Position numbers and translations under genes: made by a program. Below are positions 35,395 to 47,285 of a DNA stretch of 64,000 nucleotides, in pieces (the first letter of the stretch is position 1; each line of letters starts with the position of its first letter). A model generated the notes under the pieces. The model ran no database searches. It was not told where the DNA came from and saw only the letters and a program-made list of their open reading frames with translations. Source of the DNA: Primulina eburnea (Eukaryota; Streptophyta; Magnoliopsida; Lamiales; Gesneriaceae). Location of the stretch: the NCBI RefSeq assembly GCF_022965805.1, contig NC_133105.1, forward strand, positions 29,544,277 to 29,608,276, read 5' to 3'.

Positions 35395-37201
35395 TATGGT
35401 TACGGTTTTTGTGTAATATTTGCATAATATTATGTTGAGATTGATTTCTAACCGCTTGAGAATTTTTGTGCATAAAAATTACAAGGGCCGAAATTTTACA
35501 ACAAAAAAAAAAAAAAATGTTTCGGGCAGCTTGCTGCTGCCCGTGAAGTCTCGGGCTGCCCGAGAGTTTCGGGCAGCATATGGGGCAGCCTTCGGGTTGC
35601 CCGGAAAATTCCAGTTTTTTAAATAAAAAAAAAATATTTTTGTTGTTGCCGGAATCCGGCGACGGAGCTCCGGCGACGGCGATGACGGCTAGGGTTTCCA
35701 AAAGTGTTTTGGACAATCTTAGTGTCATGGGCCTTGAGATGTTGGGCCATTGGATGACCAACATAATTTGTGAAATTTAAATGGGCCAAAATATTTTTGG
35801 TGAAAAATGGTTTTTGGGCCCTTAAGTTTAAATTTACAATTGTTGCACATATTTTCTCATAAAATAAATAATTGAAGTAGGACTTTAATTATTTATAGTA
35901 AATTGTGATTTACAAGAAATTCGATTATAAATAAATTAATTTGAATGTAGACAAAGGAGTTTGTATACTTTGTTAATTTAATTTATAATTGTGGCGGTTA
36001 GTGATTGGATCAAGATATATAATATCGAATCAATTAATTATAGTGATAATTAATTGATGGTGTATGATATGTGATATTAAGCATGAAGGATGATCAAAAG
36101 CCCAAACCCAATTTGCTAGGTGTATGCTAGGATATTTGTGTTGAATGATTGTAATAATTATCAATTTAAAGTGGGCTTGGTTTATGGCCCGTTCCCACCC
36201 CATGAGATGTATCCCTATGTGCCATGGATATTTAATTGTAAATATTAGAATAGTGGAAGATCAAGATTGGAAGATGGTGGCCTTGGTGATTATGAAGATC
36301 GAAGACATGTAATATTGGATGCTAATGTAATAATGTAGTTGCATTGCATCCCTTGCATTTACCCTAGGATTGGACCTAGGCCCGTGTTTAGCTCACACGG
36401 GCCATTAGTTTTGGGGCAATTGATCATCCTTGTACTGTTTTCTATTTATAATATATGCATGATATGTTATAAATAATGAGTATGTGCGTTATTATTATGA
36501 TAATAACAAAGTTGCATGAATCCGGCAAACATACGATCAAACATGGCGAGCTTTTAAAATAAAATTAATGATGAGACCTTTCAAAATTAAAAACCCTAAT
36601 TTTGAATAAGATTCAAAATTAATATCAAGTCCGAAAAGGGGAATTATAAATTTGTTTATAATTTCCTTGTCTTCCATCGACAATGGATGCATGATGAACG
36701 CTACCCGTACTCGGGGCTCGGCACATATTATTGAGGGGGCCCTGGGTGCCGGAAAGCTGTGACATCCATTGACATAGTGATGTGAACTACGTGGAACTCC
36801 CATGATTTCGGCTCATATTATTGAGGGAACTCATGGCGACCGTCCATTAAGGTTCAATATCGATGGGTTAGGCTTGACACGTGAAGATGAACGACGTCAT
36901 ATTATTGGGTCCTAATCAAACGTGAGACAAAAGTTTACGTAGAGGGTTGCATGGCGATGCAATTGGAAACTACCTTTTAGGAATTGTGATGGACGATATT
37001 ATTCGGGATCACAATTCGCTGATTGGACCTTACGTACCTACTGAGGAAAGTGTTTCCCGTTTTCACTAGAGGGTAGTGAAAATGTCAAAACAGTGGGAGC
37101 GATAATTTATAAAGTAAAAGTCCAAACTTTATATCTTATTAAATATTTTAAAATAGTCATTAACATTTATCTGTTTTACTTTTCAGTACAAATCTGTGAC
37201 A
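35395..37201 (+). other. Copia-1 long untranslated leader
   Basis: About 1.8 kb between primer site and gag, with no credible gene. It holds a poly-A run followed by GC-rich inverted repeats of CGGGCAGC/GCTGCCCG (35522-35604), then CCGGCGACGG-type repeats (about 35650-35685). Four ATATTATT boxes are spaced 84-97 bp apart (36723, 36814, 36898, 36995). All are also present in the leaders of Copia-2 and Copia-3, so they belong to the family. Confidence 0.8.
35522..35604 (+). other. GC-rich hairpin cluster in Copia-1 leader
   Basis: CGGGCAGC and GCTGCCCG repeat as inverted pairs, including the perfect odd palindrome CTCGGGCTGCCCGAG. The RNA should fold into strong hairpins. Counterparts are at 44976-45060 (Copia-2) and 59354-59421 (Copia-3), with different arm order and length. 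Confidence 0.7.
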
Positions 37202-37364
37202 ATGTCATCAATTCGCAACCCGTTTTCCGTAATTCTCGAAAAACACGTTCTAACCGTACCAAACTATATCACTTGGCTAAGAAATTTAAAGATTGTCTTA
37301 AACTCGGAGAAAATCGCATACACACTGACTGAGTCGCCCCCTGCTGAGGCTCCGACCAGCTGCA
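37202..37364 (+). pseudogene. gag: Copia-1 gag, first fragment
   Basis: The start of copia Gag from ATG 37202 (SSIRNPFSVILEKH, NYITWLRNLKIVLNSEKIAY). It is cut after codon 54 by Copia-2; the last five bases CTGCA are the target duplication. The frame continues at 47286. Confidence 0.85.
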
Positions 37365-39436
37365 TGTTAGCGGACCGGTTACGGAGGCCGGAAACGCAAC
37401 GGAAGCGAAAAACAAAAATTTTGAGCATAAATTTCGGCCCCCATATATTTTTGTGCAACATTTACAAAAACTAAAAACATGCATAGGATGTTTTAAGAAA
37501 TATACCTATCAACTCCTTAGAGTTGATGAAATGGCTCCAACTTTGTTTTAAATAACAAAGCTCTTGTTTGGTGGACAAATCTACAAGCTCACCTTCTTCT
37601 CCCAAAGAATTAGGCCCACCACTCAACAAGGTAAATCCCCTCAAGTTTTGCACTAAAAAACTTGAGGATTTTTCACAGAGAATGATTTTCTTCCAAGAAA
37701 ATGAAGAACAAAAGAGAAAGAAAAATGGAGAGAAATCCTCCAAGAAATTTCGGCCAAGTGATGAGAGTGTGAGTGTGGGAGAATAGCCTAGGTATTGTGA
37801 AAAGTTGTCTCTCAAAAGTTGCATGCCTTTTGAATATTTTATTAAAAAGTAATCAAGGCTCTTCACCTCCCAAGCATGCAATCCCTACATGTCTCACTTG
37901 TATATTATATGGTTTTTAACACATTAAAAACCATAGACTAAATTTTATTATCTCAAACACATTTGAGGTAAATTAAATATTACTTGATTTTACTCAAGTC
38001 CCACTAGTTAAATAATTATTTAAATTGAGCTCTACAAGACTCAATATTATTTAATTAATTCAACACTTGAATTAATTTAATTATTTAGACTCTACTAGGT
38101 CTACTAGTGTTTAATTAATTCAACACTTGAATTAATTTAATTTAGTCCACAACAATGTTTATGAAAATCACAATTTTCAACTACATTATTTACTTGGCCA
38201 AATTTTAATCTTAGGAACACTTCCATAAATTAAAATTTATATTTCTCTCATAGAAGTCATACTTCTAATTTTCTTTACGCTTATAAACACATTTATAAGC
38301 CGTTCAACACATTGAACTATTTTACTTCTCTTCGGGATTTACTAAGCAAGTACTTGTGTGGCCCTCAATGGTTCATTGATACAACTAGCCGTGGGTTCAC
38401 ATCTCAATGTGATTCGGACTAAACATGTCCTTATACGAGCATACCCCAATTGCTCCATTCTTACTTATCAACTCCTTGATAGTAAGAACGTCAGAACTCA
38501 AGTCTGATAGTACCCAACCAATCACGTTAAACGCCTAGCAGCATCGCTTACGTGATTCCCTAGGTATCACATGATAGTGCCTGCAAGAACCATTCAATTA
38601 TGGTTAGCGTACAGTACGGTCCCTTCAGCTCATATATCCCGACCGATTCGACAACTATTGGTTTATCGAGAGTTGTCAATGAATCGATACTATGTGTCAT
38701 GTCGTGGTTGCATCGATGGTGTAATCTATGAAACCCCTTTCATAATTACCACCATACTCTGATCAGAGATTTCAACCCACACATACATGAAAAACACATA
38801 GGATATCCATACCCGTAGGTAAGCGGTGAATCCCCGACTACAATGCATCGACTCCTATATGTTTCGCCGTAACACCCAATCTTGCCACCTAATGACCCCA
38901 AAAGAGTCGGTAAACAAGTCAAAGTGAAACGCTAGCACATAGAGTCTCAATGTTGTCCCGGGTCATAAGGACTAATGGTGTACAACCATAAACTAGGACG
39001 TTTCCACTCGATAAGTGAGAACCACTTGGAAAGTCCTTTATAGAGGGTTGTTCAGTGCACTCTACCAGGAGCACCTATCTGCATGCTCGGACATCACAAT
39101 GTCCCCTACCAATGAAACATGGTACTCACATCGCAGATACTAGTCTCTAACTCGAGCGGCCTTTATCCTTCTTAGTGGCGGCTGAATCGACTAGGAACGG
39201 TTTAGAATATACAGTATTCCAAATATGAGTTTCATGATACTCATCATATGAGCATCTCATATTCTTTCTACTATTTGTATATTCAAGGACTTTATCTATG
39301 CAACAAGCATGGGTATAAAGATAAAGATGCGCCAAATTAATAAATTGAAATATTATTAAAATAAAGATCGTTTATACAAAGAGTTTCATCGTGAACAGTC
39401 GGCCAACACTTGGCTCGACGTGCACCTACTCTAACA
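37365..39436 (-). repeat. Copia-2 3' LTR
   Basis: 2072 bp. The first bases of this LTR (TGTTAG on the minus strand) supply the last Cys codon and the TAG stop of the element's gag-pol frame. Confidence 0.95.
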
Positions 39437-42400
39437 ATCTCCCACTTGCACTAGAGGCCAACTACCTATATACTTTAGACCCATTGATTCGCGATGCTTC
39501 TCGAACGATGGTCCTGGTAAAGGCTTAGTTAGTGGATCAGCAACATTATCTGCGGAGCCGACTTTGTCAATCACGACATCTCCTCTTTCCACGATCTCTC
39601 TGAGGATGTGGTACTTTCTCAATACGTGTTTGGACTTCTGATGAGACCTTGGCTCCTTCGCCTGAGCTATGGCTCCCGTGTTGTCGCACATCACCGGGAT
39701 AGGAGCAACTCCATTTGGAATGACGCCCAACTCTTGGACGAAATTCCTAATCCAAACAGCCTCCTTTGCTGCAGCCGATGCAGCAATGTATTCTGCCTCA
39801 GTGGTGGAATCCGCAGTACTGTCTTGCTTGGAACTCTTCCAAGAGACAGCACCACCATTGAGCATGAATATGAATCCGGAGGTTGACTTCGAGTCATCAA
39901 CATCGCTTTGGAAGCTAGAGTCGGTATAGCCTTCCAATTTCAGTTCTCCACCCCCATAGACCAAGAACAGCTTATTGGTCCTTCTCAAATACTTGAGGAT
40001 GTCTTTCACAGCTTTCCAGTGTGGAAGACCGGGGTTGGATTGATATCTACTCACTACACTTAGTGCAAATGCCACGTCAGGACGTGTAGATATCATCCCA
40101 TACATGATACTACCAATAGCCGAAGCATACGGAATTCGTGTCATCGCCGCTATCTCTGCATCAGTCTTGGGAGACATAGACTTGGATAGGGACACGCCAT
40201 GACACATTGGTAGATGTCCTCTCTTGGACTCATCCATCGAGAACCGCTTCACGATGGTATCAATGTATGTGGACTGGGTGAGACCAAGCAATCTTTTTGA
40301 TCTATCTCTATAGATCTGTATTCCCAATACAAAAGATGCTTCACCCAAGTCCTGCATTGAGAACTTACTTGCTAACCATATCTTTGTTGATTGCAACATT
40401 CCTACATCATTCCCAATGAGTAGAATGTCATCAACATAAAGAACTAGGAATGTCACAGCACTCCCACTGACCTTCTTATACACACAGGGTTCCTCAGGAT
40501 TCTTAGTAAAACCAAACTCTTTGATTGTACTATCGAATCTGAGGTTCCAGCTCCTAGATGCCTGCTTAAGACCATAAATAGATCTTTGAAGTTTGCATAC
40601 CATATGCTCACTTCCGATAGATGTAAACCCTTCAGGTTGAGACATGTAAATCTCTTCCTTAATATCCCCATTAAGGAAGGCAGTCTTGACATCCATCTGC
40701 CATATCTCATAGTCATACCATGCAGCTATGGCTAGCAAAATCCTAATGGACTTGAACATCGCAACTGGAGAAAAGGTTTCCTCATAGTCAACACCTTGCC
40801 TTTGAGTATACCCTTTTGCTACCAGTCGCGCCTTGAAGGTCAATACCTTCCCATCCGCCCCAAGTTTCCTCTTGTAAATCCATTTACACCCTATGGGAAC
40901 AATTCCCTCAGGTGGATCCACGAGATTCCACACTTGGTTCGAATGCATGGAATTCATCTCAGATTCCATTGCTTCAAGCCATTTGGATGAATCGGCATCA
41001 GATAACGCTTCCTTGAAGGTCCTTGGATCACATCCAAGATTAGGCTCATCATGGCCCTCTTCAAGAAGCAGACCATACCTCACAGGTGGTCTCGAGACTC
41101 TCTCGGTTCTTCTAGGAGCTTGTATCTCCTCACTTGGCTTCTCGGGTGTGGGTTCTACAACTGTGGGTGTCTCTCGAACCTCTTCGAGTTCTATCATCTC
41201 GCCTTTTCTATCCAATAGAAATTCCTTTTCCAAAAAGGTTGCGTTCCTAGAAACAAACACCTTTGTTTCTTGGGGATGATAGAAGTAATATCCAATTGAA
41301 TTCTTTGGATATCCCACAAAGTAGCATAAAATGGATCGACTATCCAATTTATCTCCCACTGTCTGCTTCACATAAGCAGGACACCCCCATATTCTTAGAT
41401 AAGAATACTTGGGAGGCTTACCCATCCATATCTCATATGGAGTCTTGTCAACTGCCTTTGTATGGACATTGTTCAACAACATTGCCGCTGTTTCAAGCGC
41501 ATATCCCCAAAAGGATGGCGGCAACTCTGTGAACCCCATCATAGACCGAACCATGTCCATCAAAGTCCGGTTACGACGCTCCGAAACACCATTCAACTGC
41601 GGTGTAGCGGGCGGAGTCCACTGCGAGAGAATCCCATTCTCTCTAAGATACTCTTGGAACTCGGCACTCAAGTACTCACCACCTCGATCCGATCGAAGTG
41701 TCTTGATGCTTCGTCCCAATTGCTTCTCTACTTCACTTCTGAATTCTTTGAACCTTTCAAAGGCTTCAGACTTGTATTTCATTAAATACACATACCCATA
41801 CCTCGAATGGTCATCGGTAAAGGTGATGAAGTAGGCATGTCCATGCTTAGTGGTGATGCTAAGCGGACCGCACACATCGGTATGGATCAAATCCAATAAC
41901 CCTTTGGCTCGCTCCGCATGGCCCTTAAAGGGAATTTTGGTCATCTTTCCTTTTAGACAGGATTCACAAGTCGTGAGAGCATTAATATCGGACATATCAA
42001 ACATGCCAACTCCCACTAACTTGTTCATCCTTCTTAGGGATATATGACCTAATCGAGCATGCCATAATTGTGCCGAATTAAGAGTATCTTGTTTGCGCTT
42101 ATTTGTTGTTGTTATCGTTTGGACATTGTTAAGTGGAATATCTTTTAATTTTAAGGTGTAGAGATTGTTTTCAAGTTCACCGGTACCAACTAAACATTCA
42201 TTCTTGTAAATATTGCAAACACCTTTGCCAAATAAACAAGAATATCCATCAATATCAAGCATAGGAATGGAAATAATGTTTTTAATCAAGTCTGGTACAA
42301 ATAAAACATCTCTTAATACAAACTTAAAATCATTGTTCAAAATTAAACAAACATCTCCTATGGCCTTGGCAGCAACTCTTGCTCCATTGCCCATCCTTAA

Positions 42401-43384
42401 GAAGGTCTCACCCTCTCGGAGCCTTCTACTTCTTCCCATCACCTGCAAATCGTTACAGAGATGTGAGCCACAGCCGGTATCCAATACCCAAGAAGTAGAG
42501 TTAATCGAGATATTTACTTCAATAAAGAACATACCTTTGGCAGAACCCTTCTGCGCAAGATATTCCCTGCAGTTACGCCTCCAATGTCCAGGCTTCTTGC
42601 AGTGGTGACAGATGTCAACAGTCTTTTCAGCCTTCACTGGCGCGGCTGCCACTACGGGACTCGAAGTCTGCCTCTTCAAGGGCTCGCTCTTCTTGGTACG
42701 CTGGAAAGAACGCTTCTTTCCCTTCCCAGGTGGACCGGTCTTCGTGCCAGATGAAGAGCCCACAAAAAGAACCTGCTTCTCCTTCTTGATCGTGGACTCA
42801 AAGGTCACAAGCATGTTCACCAACTCTTCAAGGCTGGGCTCAAGCTTGTTCATGTTGAAGTTCACGACAAAAGGATCGAAAGAGCTGGGCAGTGACAACA
42901 GCAACACATCCGTGGTCAACTCCGATGGCAAGATCAAATCCATGCCTACGAGCTTGTCCACGAGCCCAATCAACTTTAGGCCATGCTCATGGACCGAAGT
43001 CCCATCTCGCATGCGTAAAGTGATGAGCTCCTTCACTGTGGCATGCCTCAAAGGCCGAGTCTGCTCACCGAAGAGCTCCTTGAGGTGCATATGAATGTCA
43101 GCAGCATTCTTAGCATCCTCGAATCGCCTTTGCAGCTCATCGTTCATCGAAGCCTGCATATAACACTTCGCCTTCAAGTCATGGTCGCACCAATCCTTGT
43201 AGGTCTGCAATTCCTCAGGAGTGCAGCCTATAGGAGCCTCAGCAGGGGGCGCCTCAGTAAGTGTATATGCGATCTTCTCCGAGTTTAGGACAATCTTTAA
43301 ATTTCTTAGCCAAGTGATATAGTTTGGTCCGGTTAGAATGTGTTTTTCGAGAATGACCGAAAACGGGTTGCGAATTGATGACAT
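39431..43384 (-). CDS. gag-pol: Ty1/copia Gag-Pol polyprotein, intact
   Basis: One frame of 1317 codons with every expected domain in copia order. Gag occupies about 1-200 and the zinc knuckle CHHCKKPGHWRRNC 259-272. The protease is LDTGCGSH (D302). The pre-integrase zinc module has H442, H447, C473 and C476. The integrase core is complete: D503 (HTDVCGP), D566 (LRSDRGGEY) and E602 (NGVSERRN), with 35 residues between the last two. RT runs about 820-1060, with MDVKTAFLNG (D898) and YVDD at 983-986. RNase H shows D1155 (YTDSS), E1196 and D1234 (CDN). It encodes particle protein, processing, cDNA synthesis and integration. The ATG at 43384 is conserved in Copia-1 and Copia-3; the stop lies in the 3' LTR. 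No lesion is seen. I do not assign the copia lineage. Confidence 0.95.
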   Translation of the reverse strand: MSSIRNPFSVILEKHILTGPNYITWLRNLKIVLNSEKIAYTLTEAPPAEAPIGCTPEELQTYKDWCDHDLKAKCYMQASMNDELQRRFEDAKNAADIHMHLKELFGEQTRPLRHATVKELITLRMRDGTSVHEHGLKLIGLVDKLVGMDLILPSELTTDVLLLSLPSSFDPFVVNFNMNKLEPSLEELVNMLVTFESTIKKEKQVLFVGSSSGTKTGPPGKGKKRSFQRTKKSEPLKRQTSSPVVAAAPVKAEKTVDICHHCKKPGHWRRNCREYLAQKGSAKGMFFIEVNISINSTSWVLDTGCGSHLCNDLQVMGRSRRLREGETFLRMGNGARVAAKAIGDVCLILNNDFKFVLRDVLFVPDLIKNIISIPMLDIDGYSCLFGKGVCNIYKNECLVGTGELENNLYTLKLKDIPLNNVQTITTTNKRKQDTLNSAQLWHARLGHISLRRMNKLVGVGMFDMSDINALTTCESCLKGKMTKIPFKGHAERAKGLLDLIHTDVCGPLSITTKHGHAYFITFTDDHSRYGYVYLMKYKSEAFERFKEFRSEVEKQLGRSIKTLRSDRGGEYLSAEFQEYLRENGILSQWTPPATPQLNGVSERRNRTLMDMVRSMMGFTELPPSFWGYALETAAMLLNNVHTKAVDKTPYEIWMGKPPKYSYLRIWGCPAYVKQTVGDKLDSRSILCYFVGYPKNSIGYYFYHPQETKVFVSRNATFLEKEFLLDRKGEMIELEEVRETPTVVEPTPEKPSEEIQAPRRTERVSRPPVRYGLLLEEGHDEPNLGCDPRTFKEALSDADSSKWLEAMESEMNSMHSNQVWNLVDPPEGIVPIGCKWIYKRKLGADGKVLTFKARLVAKGYTQRQGVDYEETFSPVAMFKSIRILLAIAAWYDYEIWQMDVKTAFLNGDIKEEIYMSQPEGFTSIGSEHMVCKLQRSIYGLKQASRSWNLRFDSTIKEFGFTKNPEEPCVYKKVSGSAVTFLVLYVDDILLIGNDVGMLQSTKIWLASKFSMQDLGEASFVLGIQIYRDRSKRLLGLTQSTYIDTIVKRFSMDESKRGHLPMCHGVSLSKSMSPKTDAEIAAMTRIPYASAIGSIMYGMISTRPDVAFALSVVSRYQSNPGLPHWKAVKDILKYLRRTNKLFLVYGGGELKLEGYTDSSFQSDVDDSKSTSGFIFMLNGGAVSWKSSKQDSTADSTTEAEYIAASAAAKEAVWIRNFVQELGVIPNGVAPIPVMCDNTGAIAQAKEPRSHQKSKHVLRKYHILREIVERGDVVIDKVGSADNVADPLTKPLPGPSFEKHRESMGLKYIGSWPLVQVGDC
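39437..39446 (-). other. Polypurine tract of Copia-2
   Basis: Minus-strand AGTGGGAGAT directly before the 3' LTR; it overlaps the last codons of gag-pol (VQVGD). Confidence 0.75.
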
Positions 43385-45194
43385 GTCAAAGATTGTACTG
43401 AAAAGTAAAACAGATAAATGTTAATGACTATTTTAAAATATTTAATAAGATATAAAGTTTGGACTTTTACTTTATAAATAATCGCTCCCACTGTTTTGAC
43501 ATTTTCACTACCCTCTAGTGAAAACGGGAAACACTTTCCTCAGAAGGTACGTAAGGTCCAATTAGCGAATTGTGATCCCGAATAATATCGGCCATCACAA
43601 TTCCTAAAAGGTAGTTTCCAATTGCATCGCCATGCAACCCTCTACGTATACTTTTGTCTCACGTTTGATTAGGACCCAATAATATGACGTCGTTCATCTT
43701 TACGTGTCAAGCCTAACCCATCGATATTGAACCTTAATGGACGGTCGCCATGAGTTCCCTCAATAATATGAGCCGAAATCATGGGAGTTCCACGTAGTTC
43801 ACATCACAATGTCAATGGATGTCACAGCTTTCCGGCACCCAAGGCTCCCCCAATAATATGAGCCGAGCCCCGAGTACGGGTAGCGTTCATCATGCATCCA
43901 TTGTCGATGGAAGACAAGGAAATTATAAACAAATTTATAATTCCCCTTTTCGGACTTGATATTAATTTTGAATCTTATTCAAAATGAGGGTTTTAATTTT
44001 GAAAGGTCTCATCATTAATTTTATTTTAAAAGCTCGCCATGTTTGATCGTATGTTTGCCGGATTCATGCAACTTTGTTATTATAATAATAATAACGCACA
44101 TACTCATTATTTATAACATATCATGCATATATTATAAATAGAAAACAGTACAAGGATGATCAATTGCCCCAAAACTAATGGCCCGTGTGAGCCAAACACG
44201 GGCCTAGGTCCAATCCTAGGGTAAATGCAGGGATGCAATGCAACTAAATTATTACATTAGCATCCAATATTACATGTCTTCGATCTTCATAATCACCAAG
44301 GCCACCATCTTCCAATCTTGATCTTCCCCTATTCTAATATTTACAATTAAATATCCATGGCACATAGGGATACATCTCATGGGGGGTGGGAACGGGCCAT
44401 AAACCAAGCCCACTTTATAAATTGATAATTATTACAATCATACAACACAAATATCCTAGCATACACCTAGCAAATTGGGCTTGGGCTTTTGATCATCCTT
44501 CATGCATAATATCACATATCATACACCATCAATTAATTATTACTATAATTAATTGATCCAATATTATATATCTTGATCCAATCACTAACCGCCACAATTA
44601 TAAATTAAATTAACAAAGTATACAAACACCTTTGTTTACTTTCAAATTAATTTATTTATAATCGAATTTCTTGTAAATCACAATTTACTATAAATAATTA
44701 AAGTCTCACTTCAACTATTTATTTTATGAGAAAATATGTGCAACAATTGTAAATTTAAACTTAAGGGCCCAAAACTCATTTTCACAAAAATACTTTGGCC
44801 CATTTAAAATTTACAAAATATGTTGTCCATCCAATGGCCCAACATCTCAAGGCCCATGACACTAAGATTATCCAAAACATCTTTTGGAAACCGTAGCCGT
44901 CATCGCCGTCGCCGGAGCTCCGTCGCCGGATTCCGGCAACAAAAAAAAAATTTTTTTTATTAAAAACTGGAAGTTTCGGGCAGCCCCCTCGGGCTGCCCT
45001 TTGCTGCCCGAAATTTCCGGGCAGCTCGGGCAGCCCTCGGGCAGCAACATGCTGCCCGAAAATTTATTTTTTTTTTTTTGTTTTTGACATAAAATTTTCG
45101 GCCCTCTTGAATCTATGCACAAAAAATTCTCAAGCGGTTAGAAATCGATCTCAATACAATATTACGTAAATATAGCACAAAAACCGCAACCTTA
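43385..45194 (-). other. Copia-2 untranslated leader
   Basis: The 1.8-kb leader between primer site and gag start. It contains the four ATATTATT boxes (about 43577, 43673, 43757 and 43848 as AATAATAT on the + strand) and the GC-rich hairpin cluster (44976-45060) next to a poly-A/T run. No gene is seen in it. Confidence 0.8.
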
Positions 45195-45206
45195 GCTCGG
45201 ATACCA
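45195..45206 (-). other. Primer-binding site of Copia-2
   Basis: Minus-strand TGGTATCCGAGC two bases inside the 5' LTR; same single-base variant as in Copia-1 and Copia-3. Confidence 0.8.
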
Positions 45207-45208
45207 CT

Positions 45209-47280
45209 TGTTAGCGGACCGGTTACGGAGGCCGGAAACGCAACGGAAGCGAAAAACAAAAATTTTGAGCATAAATTTCGGCCCCCATATATTTTTGTGC
45301 AACATTTACAAAAACTAAAAACATGCATAGGATGTTTTAAGAAATATACCTATCAACTCCTTAGAGTTGATGAAATGGCTCCAACTTTGTTTTAAATAAC
45401 AAAGCTCTTGTTTGGTGGACAAATCTACAAGCTCACCTTCTTCTCCCAAAGAATTAGGCCCACCACTCAACAAGGTAAATCCCCTCAAGTTTTGCACTAA
45501 AAAACTTGAGGATTTTTCAAAGAGAATGATTTTCTTCCAAGAAAATGAAGAACAAAAGAGAAAGAAAAATGGAGAGAAATCCTCCAAGAAATTTCGGCCA
45601 AGTGATGAGAGTGTGAGTGTGGGAGAATAGCCTAGGTATTGTGAAAAGTTGTCTCTCAAAAGTTGCATGCCTTTTGAATATTTTATTAAAAAGTAATCAA
45701 GGCTCTTCACCTCCCAAGCATGCAATCCCTACATGTCTCACTTGTATATTATATGGTTTTTAACACATTAAAAACCATAGACTAAATTTTATTATCTCAA
45801 ACACATTTGAGGTAAATTAAATATTACTTGATTTTACTCAAGTCCCACTAGTTAAATAATTATTTAAATTGAGCTCTACAAGACTCAATATTATTTAATT
45901 AATTCAACACTTGAATTAATTTAATTATTTAGACTCTACTAGGTCTACTAGTGTTTAATTAATTCAACACTTGAATTAATTTAATTTAGTCCACAACAAT
46001 GTTTATGAAAATCACAATTTTCAACTACATTATTTACTTGGCCAAATTTTAATCTTAGGAACACTTCCATAAATTAAAATTTATATTTCTCTCATAGAAG
46101 TCATACTTCTAATTTTCTTTACGCTTATAAACACATTTATAAGCCGTTCAACACATTGAACTATTTTACTTCTCTTCGGGATTTACTAAGCAAGTACTTG
46201 TGTGGCCCTCAATGGTTCATTGATACAACTAGCCGTGGGTTCACATCTCAATGTGATTCGGACTAAACATGTCCTTATACGAGCATACCCCAATTGCTCC
46301 ATTCTTACTTATCAACTCCTTGATAGTAAGAACGTCAGAACTCAAGTCTGATAGTACCCAACCAATCACGTTAAACGCCTAGCAGCATCTCTTACGTGAT
46401 TCCCTAGGTATCACATGATAGTGCCTGCAAGAACCATTCAATTATGGTTAGCGTACAGTACGGTCCCTTCAGCTCATATATCCCGACCGATTCGACAACT
46501 ATTGGTTTATCGAGAGTTGTCAATGAATCGATACTATGTGTCATGTAGTGGTTGCATCGATGGTGTAATCTATCAAACCCCTTTCATAATTACCCCCATA
46601 CTCTGATCAGAGATTTCAACCCACACATACATGAAAAACACATAGGATATCCATACCCGTAGGTAAGCGGTGAATCCCCGACTACAATGCATCGACTCCT
46701 ATATGTTTCGCCGTAACACCCAATCTTGCCACCTAATGACCCCAAAAGAGTCGGTAAACAAGTCAAAGTGAAACGCTAGCACATAGAGTCTCAATGTTGT
46801 CCCGGGTCATAAGGACTAATGGTGTACAACCATAAACTAGGACGTTTCCACTCGATAAGTGAGAACCACTTGGAAAGTCCTTTATAGAGGGTTGTTCAGT
46901 GCACTCTACCAGGAGCACCTATCTGCATGCTCGGACATCACAATGTCCCCTACCAATGAAACATGGTACTCACATCGCAGATACTAGTCTCTAACTCGAG
47001 CGGCCTTTATCCTTCTTAGTGGCGGCTGAATCGACTAGGAACGGTTTAGAATATACAGTATTCCAAATATGAGTTTCATGATACTCATCATATGAGCATC
47101 TCATATTCTTTCTACTATTTGTATATTCAAGGACTTTATCTATGCAACAAGCATGGGTATAAAGATAAAGATGCGCCAAATTAATAAATTGAAATATTAT
47201 TAAAATAAAGATCGTTTATACAAAGAGTTTCATCGTGAACAGTCGGCCAACACTTGGCTCGACGTGCACCTACTCTAACA
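45209..47280 (-). repeat. Copia-2 5' LTR
   Basis: 2072 bp, about five differences from the 3' LTR by eye (for example near 46389, 46549, 46574 and 46595). Confidence 0.95.
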
Positions 47281-47285
47281 CTGCA

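Larger units (their letters stand above)
37365..47280 (-). mobile_element. Copia-2: intact Ty1/copia element
   Basis: A complete 9916-bp element on the minus strand, inserted in Copia-1 gag with target duplication CTGCA (37360-37364 and 47281-47285). LTRs are at 45209-47280 (5') and 37365-39436 (3'), both 2072 bp with inverted ends TGTTAG/CTAACA. By eye they differ at about five positions (about 99.8% identity). Primer site, 1.8-kb leader, one uninterrupted gag-pol frame and a purine-rich tract are all present. It is the youngest-looking complete element here and could be autonomous. Confidence 0.95.

Noticed and set aside
38571..38762. 63-codon frame MIVPARTIQLWLAYSTVPS... found several times (33979, 46415, 57660)
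   Set aside because: It lies inside copia LTRs on either strand relative to the element and recurs only because LTRs recur.
39608..43288. Plus-strand frames of 60-160 codons opposite the Copia-2 gag-pol
   Set aside because: They are antisense to an intact 1317-codon frame with complete domains.
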